Below are positions 25,517 to 36,518 of a DNA stretch of 64,000 nt, piece after piece. The notes beneath the pieces were generated by a model, which was given only the letters and a program-made list of their open reading frames with translations, was not told the origin of the DNA and made no database searches. The number at the start of each line of letters is the position of its first letter. Position 1 is the stretch's first letter. The translations under genes were made by a program, and so were the position numbers. The DNA is taken from NCBI GenBank assembly GCA_030673965.1, contig JAUTCN010000007.1:79997-143996 (forward strand), read 5' to 3'. The DNA is from Fusobacterium sp. JB019 (lineage in GTDB: Bacteria; Fusobacteriota; Fusobacteriia; Fusobacteriales; Fusobacteriaceae).

Positions 25517-28282
25517 ATGTTAAAAAAGATAGTTATTATTATGACGCTAATTTTAAGTGCTACTTGTTTTTCAAAAAATACAAGTAATTCAAAAAAATTA
25601 ATAGTAAAAAAATTAGATAATGGTATGACTTATTATTTTTATAAAAATAGTAAGCCTAAAAATAGAGCTTCAGTTAATGTGATTGTAAATGCAGGTTCTT
25701 TGCAAGAAGAAGAAAATCAATTGGGGTTAGCTCATTTTTTAGAGCATATGTGTTTTAATGGCACTGAAAATTATAAAAAAAATAGTATAATTAAATATTT
25801 TGAATCTATAGGTCTTAGTTTTGGAGGAGATTTAAATGCGCATACTAGTTTTAACGAAACTGTTTATAAATTGAAATTACCTACAAACAACAAAAAAAAG
25901 TTTGAAAAAGGAATAGAAATATTATTTGAAATGACTTTCAAGGCTACCTTAACCCAAGAAGACATAGATTTAGAGAAACAAGTAATAATAGAAGAATGGA
26001 GACTAGGTCAGGGAATTTCAGAAAGATTATATAAAAATGTGTATGAAAAAGCAATATTTGAAAATTCAATGTATAAAAAAAGAAGAGTTATAGGAGATAT
26101 GGATATTATAAAGAATGCGAAAAAAGAAAATTTAGAAGCTTTCTATAAAAAATGGTATCGCCCTGAAAATATGGCTATAGTTGTTGTGGGAGATTTAAAT
26201 GAAGAATATGTGGAAAAAACAATAACTAAATATTTTGGAAAGGCAGAAAAAAAAGAAAAAATTATTCCTAGAAAATATTCTTTAAAAGAATTAGAAGATA
26301 ATTTTATAATTTTTAGAGATGAAGAAATTAAAGTTCCTGAGTTCCAGATGATATCTAGAAAGGATAGAAATTTAATATATAATGAAAAATATTTTAAGGA
26401 TTCTATAGGAAAGATATTATTGAAAAATATTTTAAAAAATAAATATATTATGGAAATTAATTTAGGAAATGAAAGCTTATTAAGTGGAGGTCTTTCTTGG
26501 AATAATTATATAAAAGATACTACACAATCAGTTTATGGGACACTAGTACAGGGGAAAGAAAAGAAGGGAATAAAAACAGTGTACGAAAATTTAAAATATT
26601 TAGGAGAAAAAGAAATTTCTAAAGAAGAATTAGATTTAGAAAAAAAAGAAATTCTAAATACTTTAGAAATGATAGTTAAAAACAAAGATTCAATTCATAA
26701 TAAACAAATTATAAAAGATATAAATGGAATTTTTATAAAAAATGATTTGTTCTTATCTCCAGAAGAAACATTAGAAATTTATTTAAAATATGTAAATGAA
26801 ATAAATCCTTTATATATAAAAAAATTAGCAAAAGATATTTATATTGATAAAGCTGCTTATATTTTATATTTACCTAAAAATGAGAATAAAGTTTTTGAAA
26901 ATAAAGATGATTTTAAAAATTTTATAGGAAAGTTGAGAAAGGAAAAAATAGAAAAAAGTAATTTAGAAATAAAAGAAATAAAATTAAATATTATGAATTT
27001 AAAAGAGGGTAAAATTAATTCGATTGTAAAAAAAAATGGATATGAAGAATTAAAATTATCTAATGGTATAGATACTTTTTATAAGAAAACAGATTTTAAA
27101 AAAGATGAAATAATTATTTCATTGATTAAGGAAGAAGGAAATTCAAATGAGAGTGATATAAATTATTTAAATAGTTTGATGGCTAGCTCAATGATAAATG
27201 GTTCAGGTGCTGGAAATGTATTAGCAAAAGATTTAAATATGTATATGAAGGGTAAAAAATTTAAAGTTATTCCTTTTATAGATGAATATATTCAAGGAGT
27301 AAAAATAATTTCAACCAAAAAAGATTTAGAAGAGTCATTAAATTATTTTTTAAATATAGTATTAAACCCTAAGATAGATAATCAGATATATAATATAAAT
27401 ATGAAAGGATTAAAAGAATTAATTCAGAATAGAAAAAATTCTTCAAAAGATGTTTTTAAAGATAAAATTATAGAAATTTTATATAATAATAATTTTAGAA
27501 AAAGAGCATTAACTATTAAAGATTTAGAGAAAATAGAAAAAAACAAAATGCTTGAAGTTTATAAAAATAAATTTAGTAATTTTAATAATTATAAATTAAT
27601 TATAGTTGGATCTTTAGAGGAAGAAAAATTGCAAAATATTTTAAAAAAATATTTTGCATCACTTCCAGTTGATAGTTCTATAAATAAAGAATATAAAAAA
27701 AACAATCTAATTTATCCAGTAGGGAAAATTGAAGATGAAGTTATAAAAGGAAGAGATAAAAAAATAAAAGTAAACATTTTTTATCCTATTAAAGTCAAAT
27801 ATAATCAAGAGAATAAATATTTAGTAAATACTTTATCTAAAATATTAAAAATAAATTTAATAGAAGAGATTCGTGAAAAAATGGGTGGAATTTACGGGGT
27901 ATCAGTTAGAAGTGAATTGGATAAATATGAGCCAGGGTTATTAGAAATTAAATTTTCAACAGATCCTAAAAAGCAAGAAAAAGTAACAAATGCTATATTA
28001 GAAGAAATAAAAAAAATCAATGAAGGAAAAATTAATATAGAAACTTTAAAGAGTGTTAAAGAAAATTATAAGAATATTTATGAAGATAATCAAAATGAAA
28101 ATTATTATTGGGTTAATTTTTTAACAAATAAACTAATAGAAAAAGAGGATTATAAAAAAATAACTCCTGAAAAATATAATGAAATAGTTGAAAAAAATAA
28201 ATTATCAAAATTTGCAGAAGAATTTATAGATGCAAATAATTATATAAAAGTTATTTTAAAACCAAAACAAGTAAAGAAATAA
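25517..28282 (+). CDS. M16 family zinc peptidase (PqqL-like), exported
   Basis: 921 residues, two M16 repeats. An N-terminal signal sequence (MLKKIVIIMTLILSATCFS) directs it to the periplasm. The inverted zinc motif HFLEH is at 73-77, and EEWRLGQGISERLYKN is typical of PqqL-type peptidases. The C-terminal half contains an inactive repeat with REKMGGIYGVSV. It probably degrades peptides in the periplasm. The promoter has an extended -10 (TGATAAAAT at 25468). AAAGGAG ribosome site. Confidence 0.9.
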   Translation: MLKKIVIIMTLILSATCFSKNTSNSKKLIVKKLDNGMTYYFYKNSKPKNRASVNVIVNAGSLQEEENQLGLAHFLEHMCFNGTENYKKNSIIKYFESIGLSFGGDLNAHTSFNETVYKLKLPTNNKKKFEKGIEILFEMTFKATLTQEDIDLEKQVIIEEWRLGQGISERLYKNVYEKAIFENSMYKKRRVIGDMDIIKNAKKENLEAFYKKWYRPENMAIVVVGDLNEEYVEKTITKYFGKAEKKEKIIPRKYSLKELEDNFIIFRDEEIKVPEFQMISRKDRNLIYNEKYFKDSIGKILLKNILKNKYIMEINLGNESLLSGGLSWNNYIKDTTQSVYGTLVQGKEKKGIKTVYENLKYLGEKEISKEELDLEKKEILNTLEMIVKNKDSIHNKQIIKDINGIFIKNDLFLSPEETLEIYLKYVNEINPLYIKKLAKDIYIDKAAYILYLPKNENKVFENKDDFKNFIGKLRKEKIEKSNLEIKEIKLNIMNLKEGKINSIVKKNGYEELKLSNGIDTFYKKTDFKKDEIIISLIKEEGNSNESDINYLNSLMASSMINGSGAGNVLAKDLNMYMKGKKFKVIPFIDEYIQGVKIISTKKDLEESLNYFLNIVLNPKIDNQIYNINMKGLKELIQNRKNSSKDVFKDKIIEILYNNNFRKRALTIKDLEKIEKNKMLEVYKNKFSNFNNYKLIIVGSLEEEKLQNILKKYFASLPVDSSINKEYKKNNLIYPVGKIEDEVIKGRDKKIKVNIFYPIKVKYNQENKYLVNTLSKILKINLIEEIREKMGGIYGVSVRSELDKYEPGLLEIKFSTDPKKQEKVTNAILEEIKKINEGKINIETLKSVKENYKNIYEDNQNENYYWVNFLTNKLIEKEDYKKITPEKYNEIVEKNKLSKFAEEFIDANNYIKVILKPKQVKK

Positions 28283-28296
28283 ACGGAGGTAAAAAA

Positions 28297-28887
28297 ATGG
28301 AAATTAAAAATGAAAAGGGACATTTAAAAAGTATAATGGATTTTAATAATGGGTTTGTAGAAAATAAAGATTATGAAAAATTTAAAACTACAAAATATCC
28401 AGATAAAGAAATAGTAGTATTATCATGTATGGATACAAGACTTACAGAATTATTACCAAAAGCAATGAATTTAAAAAATGGAGATGCTAAATTTATAAAA
28501 AATGCAGGAGGAGTTGTAGTTCATCCTTTTGGCAGTGTAATGAGAAGCATTTTAGTTTGTGTTTATGAATTTGAAGTAAAGGAAGTTTATGTAGTAGCTC
28601 ACTTACACTGTGGAATGAGTAATATAAATACAGAAGCATTAGTTGATAAAATGATAAATAGAGGAATAGGGGAAGATACTATGAGTTTACTTTCTAACGC
28701 AGGAATAAAAGTAAAAGAATGGTTAACAGGGTTTGAATCAGTTGAAAGTTCTTTAGAGGAAACAGTATCAGAAGTTAAAAATCATCCTTTAATGCCAAAA
28801 GATGTTGCTGTTCATGGGCTTATAATGGATCCTGAAACTGGAAAACTTGACTTAAGAATTAATGGATGGGATGAATTAGGAAGATAA
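28297..28887 (+). CDS. Beta-class carbonic anhydrase
   Basis: Hydration of carbon dioxide to bicarbonate. 196 residues. Zinc ligands Cys44, His102 and Cys105 are visible in SCMDTR (with the Asp46-Arg48 dyad) and AHLHCGM; NAGGVVVHPFGSVMRS lies between. It begins 14 bases after the M16 peptidase gene, behind CGGAGG. In an anaerobe it likely supplies bicarbonate for carboxylation and pH balance. Confidence 0.93.
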   Translation: MEIKNEKGHLKSIMDFNNGFVENKDYEKFKTTKYPDKEIVVLSCMDTRLTELLPKAMNLKNGDAKFIKNAGGVVVHPFGSVMRSILVCVYEFEVKEVYVVAHLHCGMSNINTEALVDKMINRGIGEDTMSLLSNAGIKVKEWLTGFESVESSLEETVSEVKNHPLMPKDVAVHGLIMDPETGKLDLRINGWDELGR

Positions 28888-28905
28888 TTTTTGATTGGAG
28901 TAGAG

Positions 28906-30069
28906 ATGTTTGAATTTTTTATAGCAAAAAAGCATATATTTCAAAAGAAAAAGCAAAGTTTAATAGGGATTCTAGGAGTGACAATAGGGATAACTGTATT
29001 GATAGTTTCTTTAGGAATATCAAATGGCTTAGATAAAAATATGATTAACAGTATATTGTCTTTAGGTAGCCATATCAGCGTTGTTGATACAAGAGTCAGA
29101 AAGTCTTATAACACTTTAGAAAAAGAGATTAAGAGGATAAATGAAATAAAAGGTATTGTTCCAAAAATATCTTCTCAAGGATTATTGAAATATAAAAATG
29201 AATATGGAGATTATGTTTCTGGAGTTAAAATAGATGGGTTTGATATTGAAAAAGCTGATAAAGCTATGGATTTAAACAAAAGAATAGTAGAAGGGAAGAT
29301 TGATTTAAACAAAAAAAATGGAATTTATATTGGAAAAGAATTATATAAAGATATGATGGCTAATATAGGGGATAAGTTAACATTAGTTTCTTCAGAAAAT
29401 CAAGAAATCCCGTTAATTATAACTGGAGTTTTTGAGAGTGGCTATTATGAGTATGACATGAATATGGTAATAATCCCCTTAAAAACTGCTCAATATATGC
29501 TTTATTTAGATGATGAAGTTTCTAGTTTGGAAATAAATTTAAAGAATCCTTACCATGCTAAAAAAGTATCTAATATTTTATTTGAAAAATATAATTTATT
29601 TAATAGAACTTGGGGAGATCAAAATAGAAACTTGTTATCAGCTTTATCACTTGAAAAAACAGTTATGGTGGTTGTTTTTTCTTTGATTATTTTAATAGCA
29701 GCCTTTGTTATTTGGGTAATTATGAATATGCTAGTAAGAGAAAAAATAAAAGATATAGGAATAATGAGAGCTATGGGAATTTCTAATAAAAGTGTTATGA
29801 AAATATTTTTATTAGAAGGAATGATGATAGGATTGACAGGTATTATTATTGGTATTTTCATGTCTTTAGGAATACTTTGGATTTTGGAAAATTATACTCT
29901 TAGTGGGATAACTTCAATATATTATATAAGTAAAGTTCCTGTGGAAATTTCATATAAAGAAATTTCAGTAATAATTTTATTAAATTTAATAGTAGTTTTT
30001 ATATCAAGTGTATTTCCAGCTTATAAAGCAGGAAAGCTAGAAACAATGGAGGCTTTAAGGCATGAGTAA
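28906..30069 (+). CDS. LolC/LolE-type ABC transporter permease
   Basis: 388 residues, one membrane helix near 20-45, a large periplasmic domain (about 45-255) and three C-terminal helices ending [18 protein letters not shown]. This is the FtsX/MacB-like fold of LolC and LolE, which extract lipoproteins from the inner membrane. ATG 28906 follows GGAG at correct spacing; a TTG 15 bases upstream does not. Only one permease gene is present, so the complex may be a homodimer. MacB-type export is the alternative. Confidence 0.82.
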   Translation: MFEFFIAKKHIFQKKKQSLIGILGVTIGITVLIVSLGISNGLDKNMINSILSLGSHISVVDTRVRKSYNTLEKEIKRINEIKGIVPKISSQGLLKYKNEYGDYVSGVKIDGFDIEKADKAMDLNKRIVEGKIDLNKKNGIYIGKELYKDMMANIGDKLTLVSSENQEIPLIITGVFESGYYEYDMNMVIIPLKTAQYMLYLDDEVSSLEINLKNPYHAKKVSNILFEKYNLFNRTWGDQNRNLLSALSLEKTVMVVVFSLIILIAAFVIWVIMNMLVREKIKDIGIMRAMGISNKSVMKIFLLEGMMIGLTGIIIGIFMSLGILWILENYTLSGITSIYYISKVPVEISYKEISVIILLNLIVVFISSVFPAYKAGKLETMEALRHE

Positions 30070-30745
30070 TATTTTAGAATTAAAAAATATAAATAAAACA
30101 TATAAAGGGAAAACTGAAAATTTACATATTTTAAAAGATTTAAATTTAGAAGTTGAAGAAGGAGATTTCATATCAATTTTAGGTAAATCTGGATCAGGAA
30201 AATCAACATTATTAGGAATAATAGGACTGTTAGATAATTTTGATAGTGGAGAAATATATATAAATAATAACAAAATTGACAAATTTGAGTCTAACAATAT
30301 AGATAGGTTAAAAAATAAAGATTTGGGATTTGTTTTTCAATTTCATTATTTACTTCCAGAATTTACAGCTTTAGAAAATGTTATGATTCCATGTCTAGTT
30401 CAAAATTTTTCAGATAAAAAAAACATAGAAAATAAAGCTAAAGATCTTTTAAAAAAAGTAGGATTAGAAGAAAGATATAATCATAAGCCAAGCGAATTAT
30501 CTGGAGGAGAAAAACAAAGAGTAGCTATAGCTAGAGCTCTTGTAAATAATCCTAAAATTATTTTGGCGGATGAGCCTACAGGAAACTTAGATGAGGAAAC
30601 TAGTGAGGATATTCACAATTTATTAAAAAAAATAAATAAAGAAAATAATCAAACAATAATAGTAGTTACCCATTCTAAAGAGCTTGCAAATATTACAAAT
30701 AAGCAATACTTTGTAAAACAGGGGAAATTAATTTTAGAAAAATAA
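30062..30745 (+). CDS. lolD: LolD-type ABC transporter ATPase
   Basis: 227 residues. Walker [10 protein letters not shown] (near 41), signature [15 protein letters not shown] and Walker [16 protein letters not shown] are all intact; the NLDEET form and [10 protein letters not shown] are usual in LolD/MacB ATPases. It overlaps the permease by 8 bases, so they form one complex. Confidence 0.88.
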   Translation: MSNILELKNINKTYKGKTENLHILKDLNLEVEEGDFISILGKSGSGKSTLLGIIGLLDNFDSGEIYINNNKIDKFESNNIDRLKNKDLGFVFQFHYLLPEFTALENVMIPCLVQNFSDKKNIENKAKDLLKKVGLEERYNHKPSELSGGEKQRVAIARALVNNPKIILADEPTGNLDEETSEDIHNLLKKINKENNQTIIVVTHSKELANITNKQYFVKQGKLILEK

Positions 30746-30799
30746 AAAATAAAAAAAAGGAAATATTAAGTTTATGTAGAATAATATTATAACAACAGA

Positions 30800-30813
30800 G
30801 GGTGATGACACCC
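30800..30813 (+). promoter_or_regulatory. Small GC-rich hairpin abutting the hpf ribosome site
   Basis: GGGTG-ATGA-CACCC is followed without a gap by GGAGGAG, the hpf Shine-Dalgarno. In such AT-rich DNA this is striking and may adjust translation initiation or mRNA decay. Confidence 0.5.
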
Positions 30814-30829
30814 GGAGGAGTGATGATGT

Positions 30830-31378
30830 ATGAAAATTTCTATAGTAGGAAGACACTTGTTAATAACTGATGCGATTAATGATTATGCTGAAAAAAGAGT
30901 AGTAAAATTGGAAAAATATTTTAATCGTATAGGAGATGTTGTAGTAACTTTATCAGCAGTTAAATTAAAAACAGGACCATCACATACAGCTGAGATGATT
31001 GCCAATGTTAATGGAAACATATTAAAATCTGTTTCAACAGAAAAAGATTTATATGTGGCTATAGATAAAGCGGCATCAATTTTAGAGGGACAGGTTAGAA
31101 AATATAAATCTAAGTTGAGAGATGATAATGTGACTTCATCTGCCAGAACATTTAAATTTAATATGGAATCAAATGAGGTATCAACTAATTGGACTAAAAA
31201 AATAGTTAAGGTTGAAATAGAAGCTAAACCTATGAACTTAGAGGAAGCAATACTTCAAATGGAGACAATGGGTAAAGATTTCTATGTTTTCTTTAATGGA
31301 GATACAGAAGAAATGAATGTAGTTTATAAGAAAAGAAATGGAAACTATGCTCATATAGAACCTAGAATAGAGAAATAA
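30830..31378 (+). CDS. hpf: Ribosome hibernation promoting factor, long form
   Basis: 182 residues. The N-terminal sigma-54 modulation/S30AE domain (1-100, MKISIVGRHLLITDAINDYAEKRV) binds the 30S subunit; the C-terminal domain (about 120-182, MNLEEAILQMETMGKDFYVFFNGDTEEMNVVYKR-like) dimerises, joining two ribosomes into 100S particles. The long form is usual outside the gamma-proteobacteria. A hairpin touches its ribosome site. Confidence 0.94.
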   Translation: MKISIVGRHLLITDAINDYAEKRVVKLEKYFNRIGDVVVTLSAVKLKTGPSHTAEMIANVNGNILKSVSTEKDLYVAIDKAASILEGQVRKYKSKLRDDNVTSSARTFKFNMESNEVSTNWTKKIVKVEIEAKPMNLEEAILQMETMGKDFYVFFNGDTEEMNVVYKKRNGNYAHIEPRIEK

Positions 31379-31394
31379 AAATCAAAGTTTAAAT

Positions 31395-31430
31395 AAAAAT
31401 AGTGCAATTAAGTTGCACTATTTTTTATTT
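31395..31430. terminator. Bidirectional terminator after hpf
   Basis: Stem of 13 bp containing ATAGTGCAA / TTGCACTAT, T-rich on both sides; the convergent transposase-like gene ends 9 bases beyond. Confidence 0.9.
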
Positions 31431-31438
31431 TTTGCTTT

Positions 31439-32554
31439 TCAGAACTCTACCATACCAATAAATTTTCCATTTGAAAATAAATGTAAAAAATTATAATCTA
31501 AAGGATTTGATTTAATTTCAATTTCTTTCCCCTCTAAATTTTTTAGAAATTCATCTTTATACAATAAATTTTTAAATCTAATAGCAGATGAATAAATTTT
31601 TCTAGTGGAAGATTGTAAGAAAACATCTAGTATTCTGAAATGAAATTGTTTTTCTAATAACTTAGGTTCAATAATATAATTGTATTTTGTTGAATCTAAA
31701 TATATATAAGAATTTAAAAAAGTGATTAATTCATCAGAAGTGATGTTTTTATTTTTTAATTTAAATTCTTTATATAAATCTTCTTTTAAAAAATTTAAAA
31801 ATCTTAACAATTCATCATTATGATAATTATAAGAATATTCAGAAACCTTTATTGTAGTTACATCAAATATTGATTTTGCAACATTTCTAGGAATAGAATT
31901 TTTAGTATCTATTAAAATTTCTTTAGGCATTTTCAGTTTACCATTTAAAGAGGAAACTTTTAAAATACTTTGCCTTATAAATCCAAGTAATGAATAAATA
32001 TTTGAAGTTTCAAAAGCAATAGAAAAATTTATTACTTCAAGATTAGAGGCATCAAACATAATAATTAAATTTGGAACTTTTTTAATTTTAGCATCTAAAT
32101 TTACTAGAATATATGTTGGAATCTCTATAACAACATATATTTCATTTTCTTTTTTTATTTTTTTCAAATGAAAATCAGATGATTTTTTGAAAAAATGATC
32201 TATGTTATTGACTATTCTATAGAATGTTGGATAACTTATATTATATTTTTTATTTTTAAAAAAAGAAGTGTATTTGTTGTATAATTTAGAAATATTTCCA
32301 TCATCACTGTTTTTACATAGTTTTTTTATTAAATTAATTTCTTCTTTATCTACAGATTTAAAAGAATTTTTATCTTCTCTTCTTTTTTTGTCTAAGCCTA
32401 TTATTCCATTTTCTTTATAGGCTTTAGTCCATCTTTTTAAAGTGGCGTAGGATATTCCAGATTCAAGTTCTATTTCTCTAAGCTTTTTTTCTTTTCTTAA
32501 AAAAGGCTCAATTATCTTAAATCTTTTTATTTGAATATCATTTTTTTCATCCAT
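31439..32554 (-). CDS. Transposase-derived protein (MuA/TnsB/IS481-like) with altered catalytic residues
   Basis: 371 residues. An N-terminal helix-turn-helix (about 15-60, LREIELESGISYATLKRWTKAY) and a second helical region precede an RNase H-like core (about 138-260). The C-terminal end, IRFKNLLYKDEFLKNLEGKEIEIKSNP followed by LDYNFLHLFSNGKFIG, matches the Mu-C barrel of MuA/TnsB/IstA-type transposases. By alignment from memory the first catalytic Asp is Glu144 (VVIEIPTY), the second survives as Asp216 (ILIDTKN) and the third Glu is perhaps Glu248. No terminal inverted repeats, target duplication or partner ATPase is seen. It may be a domesticated DNA-binding protein. Divergent from the PTS gene. 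Confidence 0.62.
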   Translation of the reverse strand: MDEKNDIQIKRFKIIEPFLRKEKKLREIELESGISYATLKRWTKAYKENGIIGLDKKRREDKNSFKSVDKEEINLIKKLCKNSDDGNISKLYNKYTSFFKNKKYNISYPTFYRIVNNIDHFFKKSSDFHLKKIKKENEIYVVIEIPTYILVNLDAKIKKVPNLIIMFDASNLEVINFSIAFETSNIYSLLGFIRQSILKVSSLNGKLKMPKEILIDTKNSIPRNVAKSIFDVTTIKVSEYSYNYHNDELLRFLNFLKEDLYKEFKLKNKNITSDELITFLNSYIYLDSTKYNYIIEPKLLEKQFHFRILDVFLQSSTRKIYSSAIRFKNLLYKDEFLKNLEGKEIEIKSNPLDYNFLHLFSNGKFIGMVEF

Positions 32555-32673
32555 GCCGAAAAACCTCCTTTTCTTTGAAAATATTTGTTAATTTTATATT
32601 ACTATATAAGACGTATAAAATCAAATTAAAAGTGAGATAAAATAAAAAAAGCTCAAAAAAAATGAAAAAAAAC

Positions 32674-32702
32674 TTGACAATTTTAAAATAAAAAGTTATC
32701 AT
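32674..32702 (+). promoter_or_regulatory. Promoter of the PTS EIIBC gene
   Basis: TTGACA (32674-32679), 17-bp spacer, TATCAT (32697-32702). Confidence 0.75.
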
Positions 32703-32774
32703 TTTCTTACATAAACAAAAAAAACAATACATAAAGTGAAACGAAAAACAAAATATTAAAGGGGGAATGTGAAA

Positions 32775-34253
32775 GTGAAAGTTTTTGCAGAAGTACAAAA
32801 AATAGGTAAAGCTTTAATGACACCAGTTGCTATTTTACCAGCAGCAGGATTATTTTTAGCATTTGGTAACAAATTAGGTATTCCATTAATGGAGCAAGCT
32901 GGGGGAGTAATATTCGCTAACTTACCATTATTATTTGCAGTAGGTGTTGCAATTGGTCTTGTTGGAGGAGACGGAGTTGCAGCTTTAGCATCAGTAGTAG
33001 CAATATTAGTAATGAACATGACAATGGGAATTGTTTCAGGGGCACAAGCGGGAATAGATGCAGGTAATCCAGCTTATGCAATGGTAATGGGAATTCCTAC
33101 ATTACAAACAGGAGTATTTGGTGGATTAATCGCAGGTATTATCGCAGCAGTTTGTTATAAAAAATTCTATAAAACTGAGTTACCACCATTTTTAGGGTTC
33201 TTCGCAGGAAAAAGATTAGTTCCAATAGTAACAGCAGTTGTTGCTTTCTTAATTGGTCTTGCAATGCCAGCAGTTTGGAGACCAGTTCAAATAGGTCTTG
33301 CTAAACTTAGTTATTTAGCAAACGGAACTAATACAAACATATCAACTTTTATATTCGGAGTAATAGAAAGATCTTTAATTCCTTTTGGATTACATCATAT
33401 CTTCTATGCACCTTTCTGGTTCCAATTTGGAGATTATACAAATCATGCAGGTCAAGTAATAAATGGAGACCAAGCAATTTGGTTTGCAATGCTTAAAGAT
33501 GGAGTAACAAACTTCTCATCAGCTTCTTATCAAGGTGCAGGTAAATTTATGACTGGTAAGTTCCCATTCATGATGTTTGGACTTCCAGCAGCAGCATTAG
33601 CTATGTATCATGAAGCAAAATCTGATAAGAAAAAAGTTGCAGCAGGTATTTTATTCTCAGCAGCTTTAACAGCTTTCTTAACTGGAATAACAGAGCCAAT
33701 TGAATTCGCTTTCTTATTTGTTGCACCAGTATTATACGGATTCCACTGTATATTTGCAGGATTATCATTTATGCTAATGAATATGTTAAAAGTTAGAATA
33801 GGAATGACATTCTCAGGAGGATTAATTGACTATGTAGTATTTGGTGTATTACCAGGAACTTCAGGATTCCAAACTCGTTGGTACCTTGTAATAGTAGTAG
33901 GATTAATCTTAGCAGTAATTTACTACTTTGGATTTAGATTTGCAATAAGAAAATGGAATCTAATGACTCCAGGAAGAGAAGAAACAACTGAAGAAGCTTC
34001 TTTGGTAGAAGGAAATGAATTAGCAGTATCTGTATTAGAAGCTTTAGGTGGAAAAGAAAACTTAGTTTCTTTAGATGCTTGTATAACAAGATTAAGAGTT
34101 GAAGTTAAAGACACATCTTCAGTAAAAGATTCTGAGCTTAAAAAATTAGGAGCATCAGGAGTTTTAAAAGTAGGATCAAATGGAGTTCAAGCAATATTTG
34201 GAGCAAAAGCTCAATTTATTTGTAATGACTTAAAAGAAATGACAGGAATGTAA
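32775..34253 (+). CDS. PTS EIICB permease, glucose family
   Basis: About 492 residues: EIIC domain with ten or so membrane helices (1-400) and a C-terminal EIIB domain with the phosphorylated cysteine in [11 protein letters not shown] (about residue 436). [40 protein letters not shown] and [15 protein letters not shown] match PtsG. No EIIA domain is fused, so a separate EIIA is needed. GTG 32775 gives 9-base spacing to GGGGG; GTG 32769 is too close. Substrate is glucose or a similar hexose, perhaps N-acetylglucosamine given the DasR/NagR-like operator of the neighbouring GntR gene, but no such site is seen upstream of this gene. Confidence 0.88.
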   Translation: MKVFAEVQKIGKALMTPVAILPAAGLFLAFGNKLGIPLMEQAGGVIFANLPLLFAVGVAIGLVGGDGVAALASVVAILVMNMTMGIVSGAQAGIDAGNPAYAMVMGIPTLQTGVFGGLIAGIIAAVCYKKFYKTELPPFLGFFAGKRLVPIVTAVVAFLIGLAMPAVWRPVQIGLAKLSYLANGTNTNISTFIFGVIERSLIPFGLHHIFYAPFWFQFGDYTNHAGQVINGDQAIWFAMLKDGVTNFSSASYQGAGKFMTGKFPFMMFGLPAAALAMYHEAKSDKKKVAAGILFSAALTAFLTGITEPIEFAFLFVAPVLYGFHCIFAGLSFMLMNMLKVRIGMTFSGGLIDYVVFGVLPGTSGFQTRWYLVIVVGLILAVIYYFGFRFAIRKWNLMTPGREETTEEASLVEGNELAVSVLEALGGKENLVSLDACITRLRVEVKDTSSVKDSELKKLGASGVLKVGSNGVQAIFGAKAQFICNDLKEMTGM

Positions 34254-34295
34254 AATAAATTTTTCACAAAATAAACACAACACACAACACGCAAT

Positions 34296-34326
34296 AAAAA
34301 AGCTCACATTTAATGTGAGCTTTTTT
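34296..34326. terminator. Bidirectional terminator between PTS and GntR genes
   Basis: A perfect stem of about 14 bp AAAAAGCTCACATT / AATGTGAGCTTTTT serves both convergent genes and covers the gntR stop codon. Confidence 0.92.
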
Positions 34327-35041
34327 AATTATTAATAGACATAATGATTGAATAGATGTCTCCTTTATAATAATTTATAGAATATTGTATAGGCGTTTCT
34401 TTAGAAAAAGTTAATCTAGTATTTTTTAGAACAGCTTCATTTAAAGATATTTTTAAGTATTTGCTAAGTTCTTCGTCTGAAAGAATAGCTTTAATTTCTT
34501 GAGTTGCTTTAGAAGGTTTATAACCTTTTTTACTTAGTTCTTTATAAATAGAATGAGTAGATAAATCAATATTAAATAAATTTTCACATAATTTTAAAGG
34601 AATATATGATTTTTCTAAATTGATTATTTGATTATTAGCTAGTCTAATTCTTTCAGTAAACATGACCTTATCTGTTTTAGAAATTTTTAATTTTTCACAT
34701 AAAAACTTATCAGGATTTATAATTTTTTTTAAAATAACTTTACTAGAAGGTATCATATTTTTATTTTTTATTATTTCAGTAAATCCTAAGAGTCCAGGAA
34801 AAAATTCAACTTTAGAACTGTTAATAAAAGTTCCTTGTCCTCTTTTTCTAGTTAAAAATCCATCTTCAATTAAAAGGTTAATGGCTTTATTCACAGTAAC
34901 TCGACTAATTTTAAATTTTTCTTTTAAATCCCTTTCTGATGGAATTTTATCTCCTTCTTTATATAATCCTTGTTCAATTTCTTTTCTTATTAAATTAGCT
35001 AATTGATAATACAAAGGGAGTGGATTGTTATGGTCTATCAA
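34325..35041 (-). CDS. GntR/HutC-family regulator with UTRA domain
   Basis: About 238 residues. Winged helix at 10-75 (LYYQLANLIRKEIEQGLYKEG, SERDLKEKFKISRVTVNKAI, RKRGQGTF) and a C-terminal UTRA effector domain. Such proteins sense sugar phosphates, as NagR/DasR do. The TTG at 35041 follows AGGAGG by 7 bases and starts the protein as MIDHNNPLPLYYQL; a more upstream ATG at 35074 lies inside the operator and has no ribosome site. Its operator-like palindrome sits just after the -10 of its own promoter, indicating autoregulation. Convergent with the PTS gene, a probable target. Confidence 0.9.
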   Translation of the reverse strand: MIDHNNPLPLYYQLANLIRKEIEQGLYKEGDKIPSERDLKEKFKISRVTVNKAINLLIEDGFLTRKRGQGTFINSSKVEFFPGLLGFTEIIKNKNMIPSSKVILKKIINPDKFLCEKLKISKTDKVMFTERIRLANNQIINLEKSYIPLKLCENLFNIDLSTHSIYKELSKKGYKPSKATQEIKAILSDEELSKYLKISLNEAVLKNTRLTFSKETPIQYSINYYKGDIYSIIMSINN

Positions 35042-35059
35042 AATTATACCTCCTGCATT

Positions 35060-35075
35060 AGTGGTATATACCACT
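35060..35075. promoter_or_regulatory. GntR operator (DasR/NagR-like palindrome)
   Basis: AGTGGTATATACCACT is a perfect 16-bp palindrome. It closely resembles DasR/NagR sites, whose consensus as I recall is AGTGGTCTAGACCACT. It covers about +3 to +18 of the predicted gntR transcript. Confidence 0.8.
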
Positions 35076-35084
35076 TTTTAATTT

Positions 35085-35113
35085 AGTTTAACATAAACAA
35101 ATGATTTTTTCAA
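35085..35113 (-). promoter_or_regulatory. Promoter of the GntR gene
   Basis: On the minus strand TTGAAA (35113-35108), 17-bp spacer, TAAACT (35090-35085). Confidence 0.6.
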
Positions 35114-35152
35114 CAAAAACAATAAAAAAAAATATCTATAAGGAATAAAAAA

Positions 35153-35161
35153 TGTTATAAT
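35153..35161 (+). promoter_or_regulatory. Extended -10 promoter of obgE
   Basis: TGTTATAAT with no recognisable -35 box; the same element occurs ahead of several other genes in this window. Confidence 0.6.
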
Positions 35162-35191
35162 ATAGTGAATAAATATGATTATTTTAAATAA

Positions 35192-36502
<1,311 letters not shown>

Positions 36503-36518
36503 AAATAAGGAGCGATAA

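Noticed and set aside
31439..32554. A full insertion sequence
   Set aside because: I found no terminal inverted repeats, no target-site duplication and no IstB-like partner; the gene fits cleanly between its neighbours.
32756..33019. Open frame on the minus strand over the start of the PTS gene
   Set aside because: Proline/alanine-rich shadow of the EIIC membrane domain; no initiation signals.
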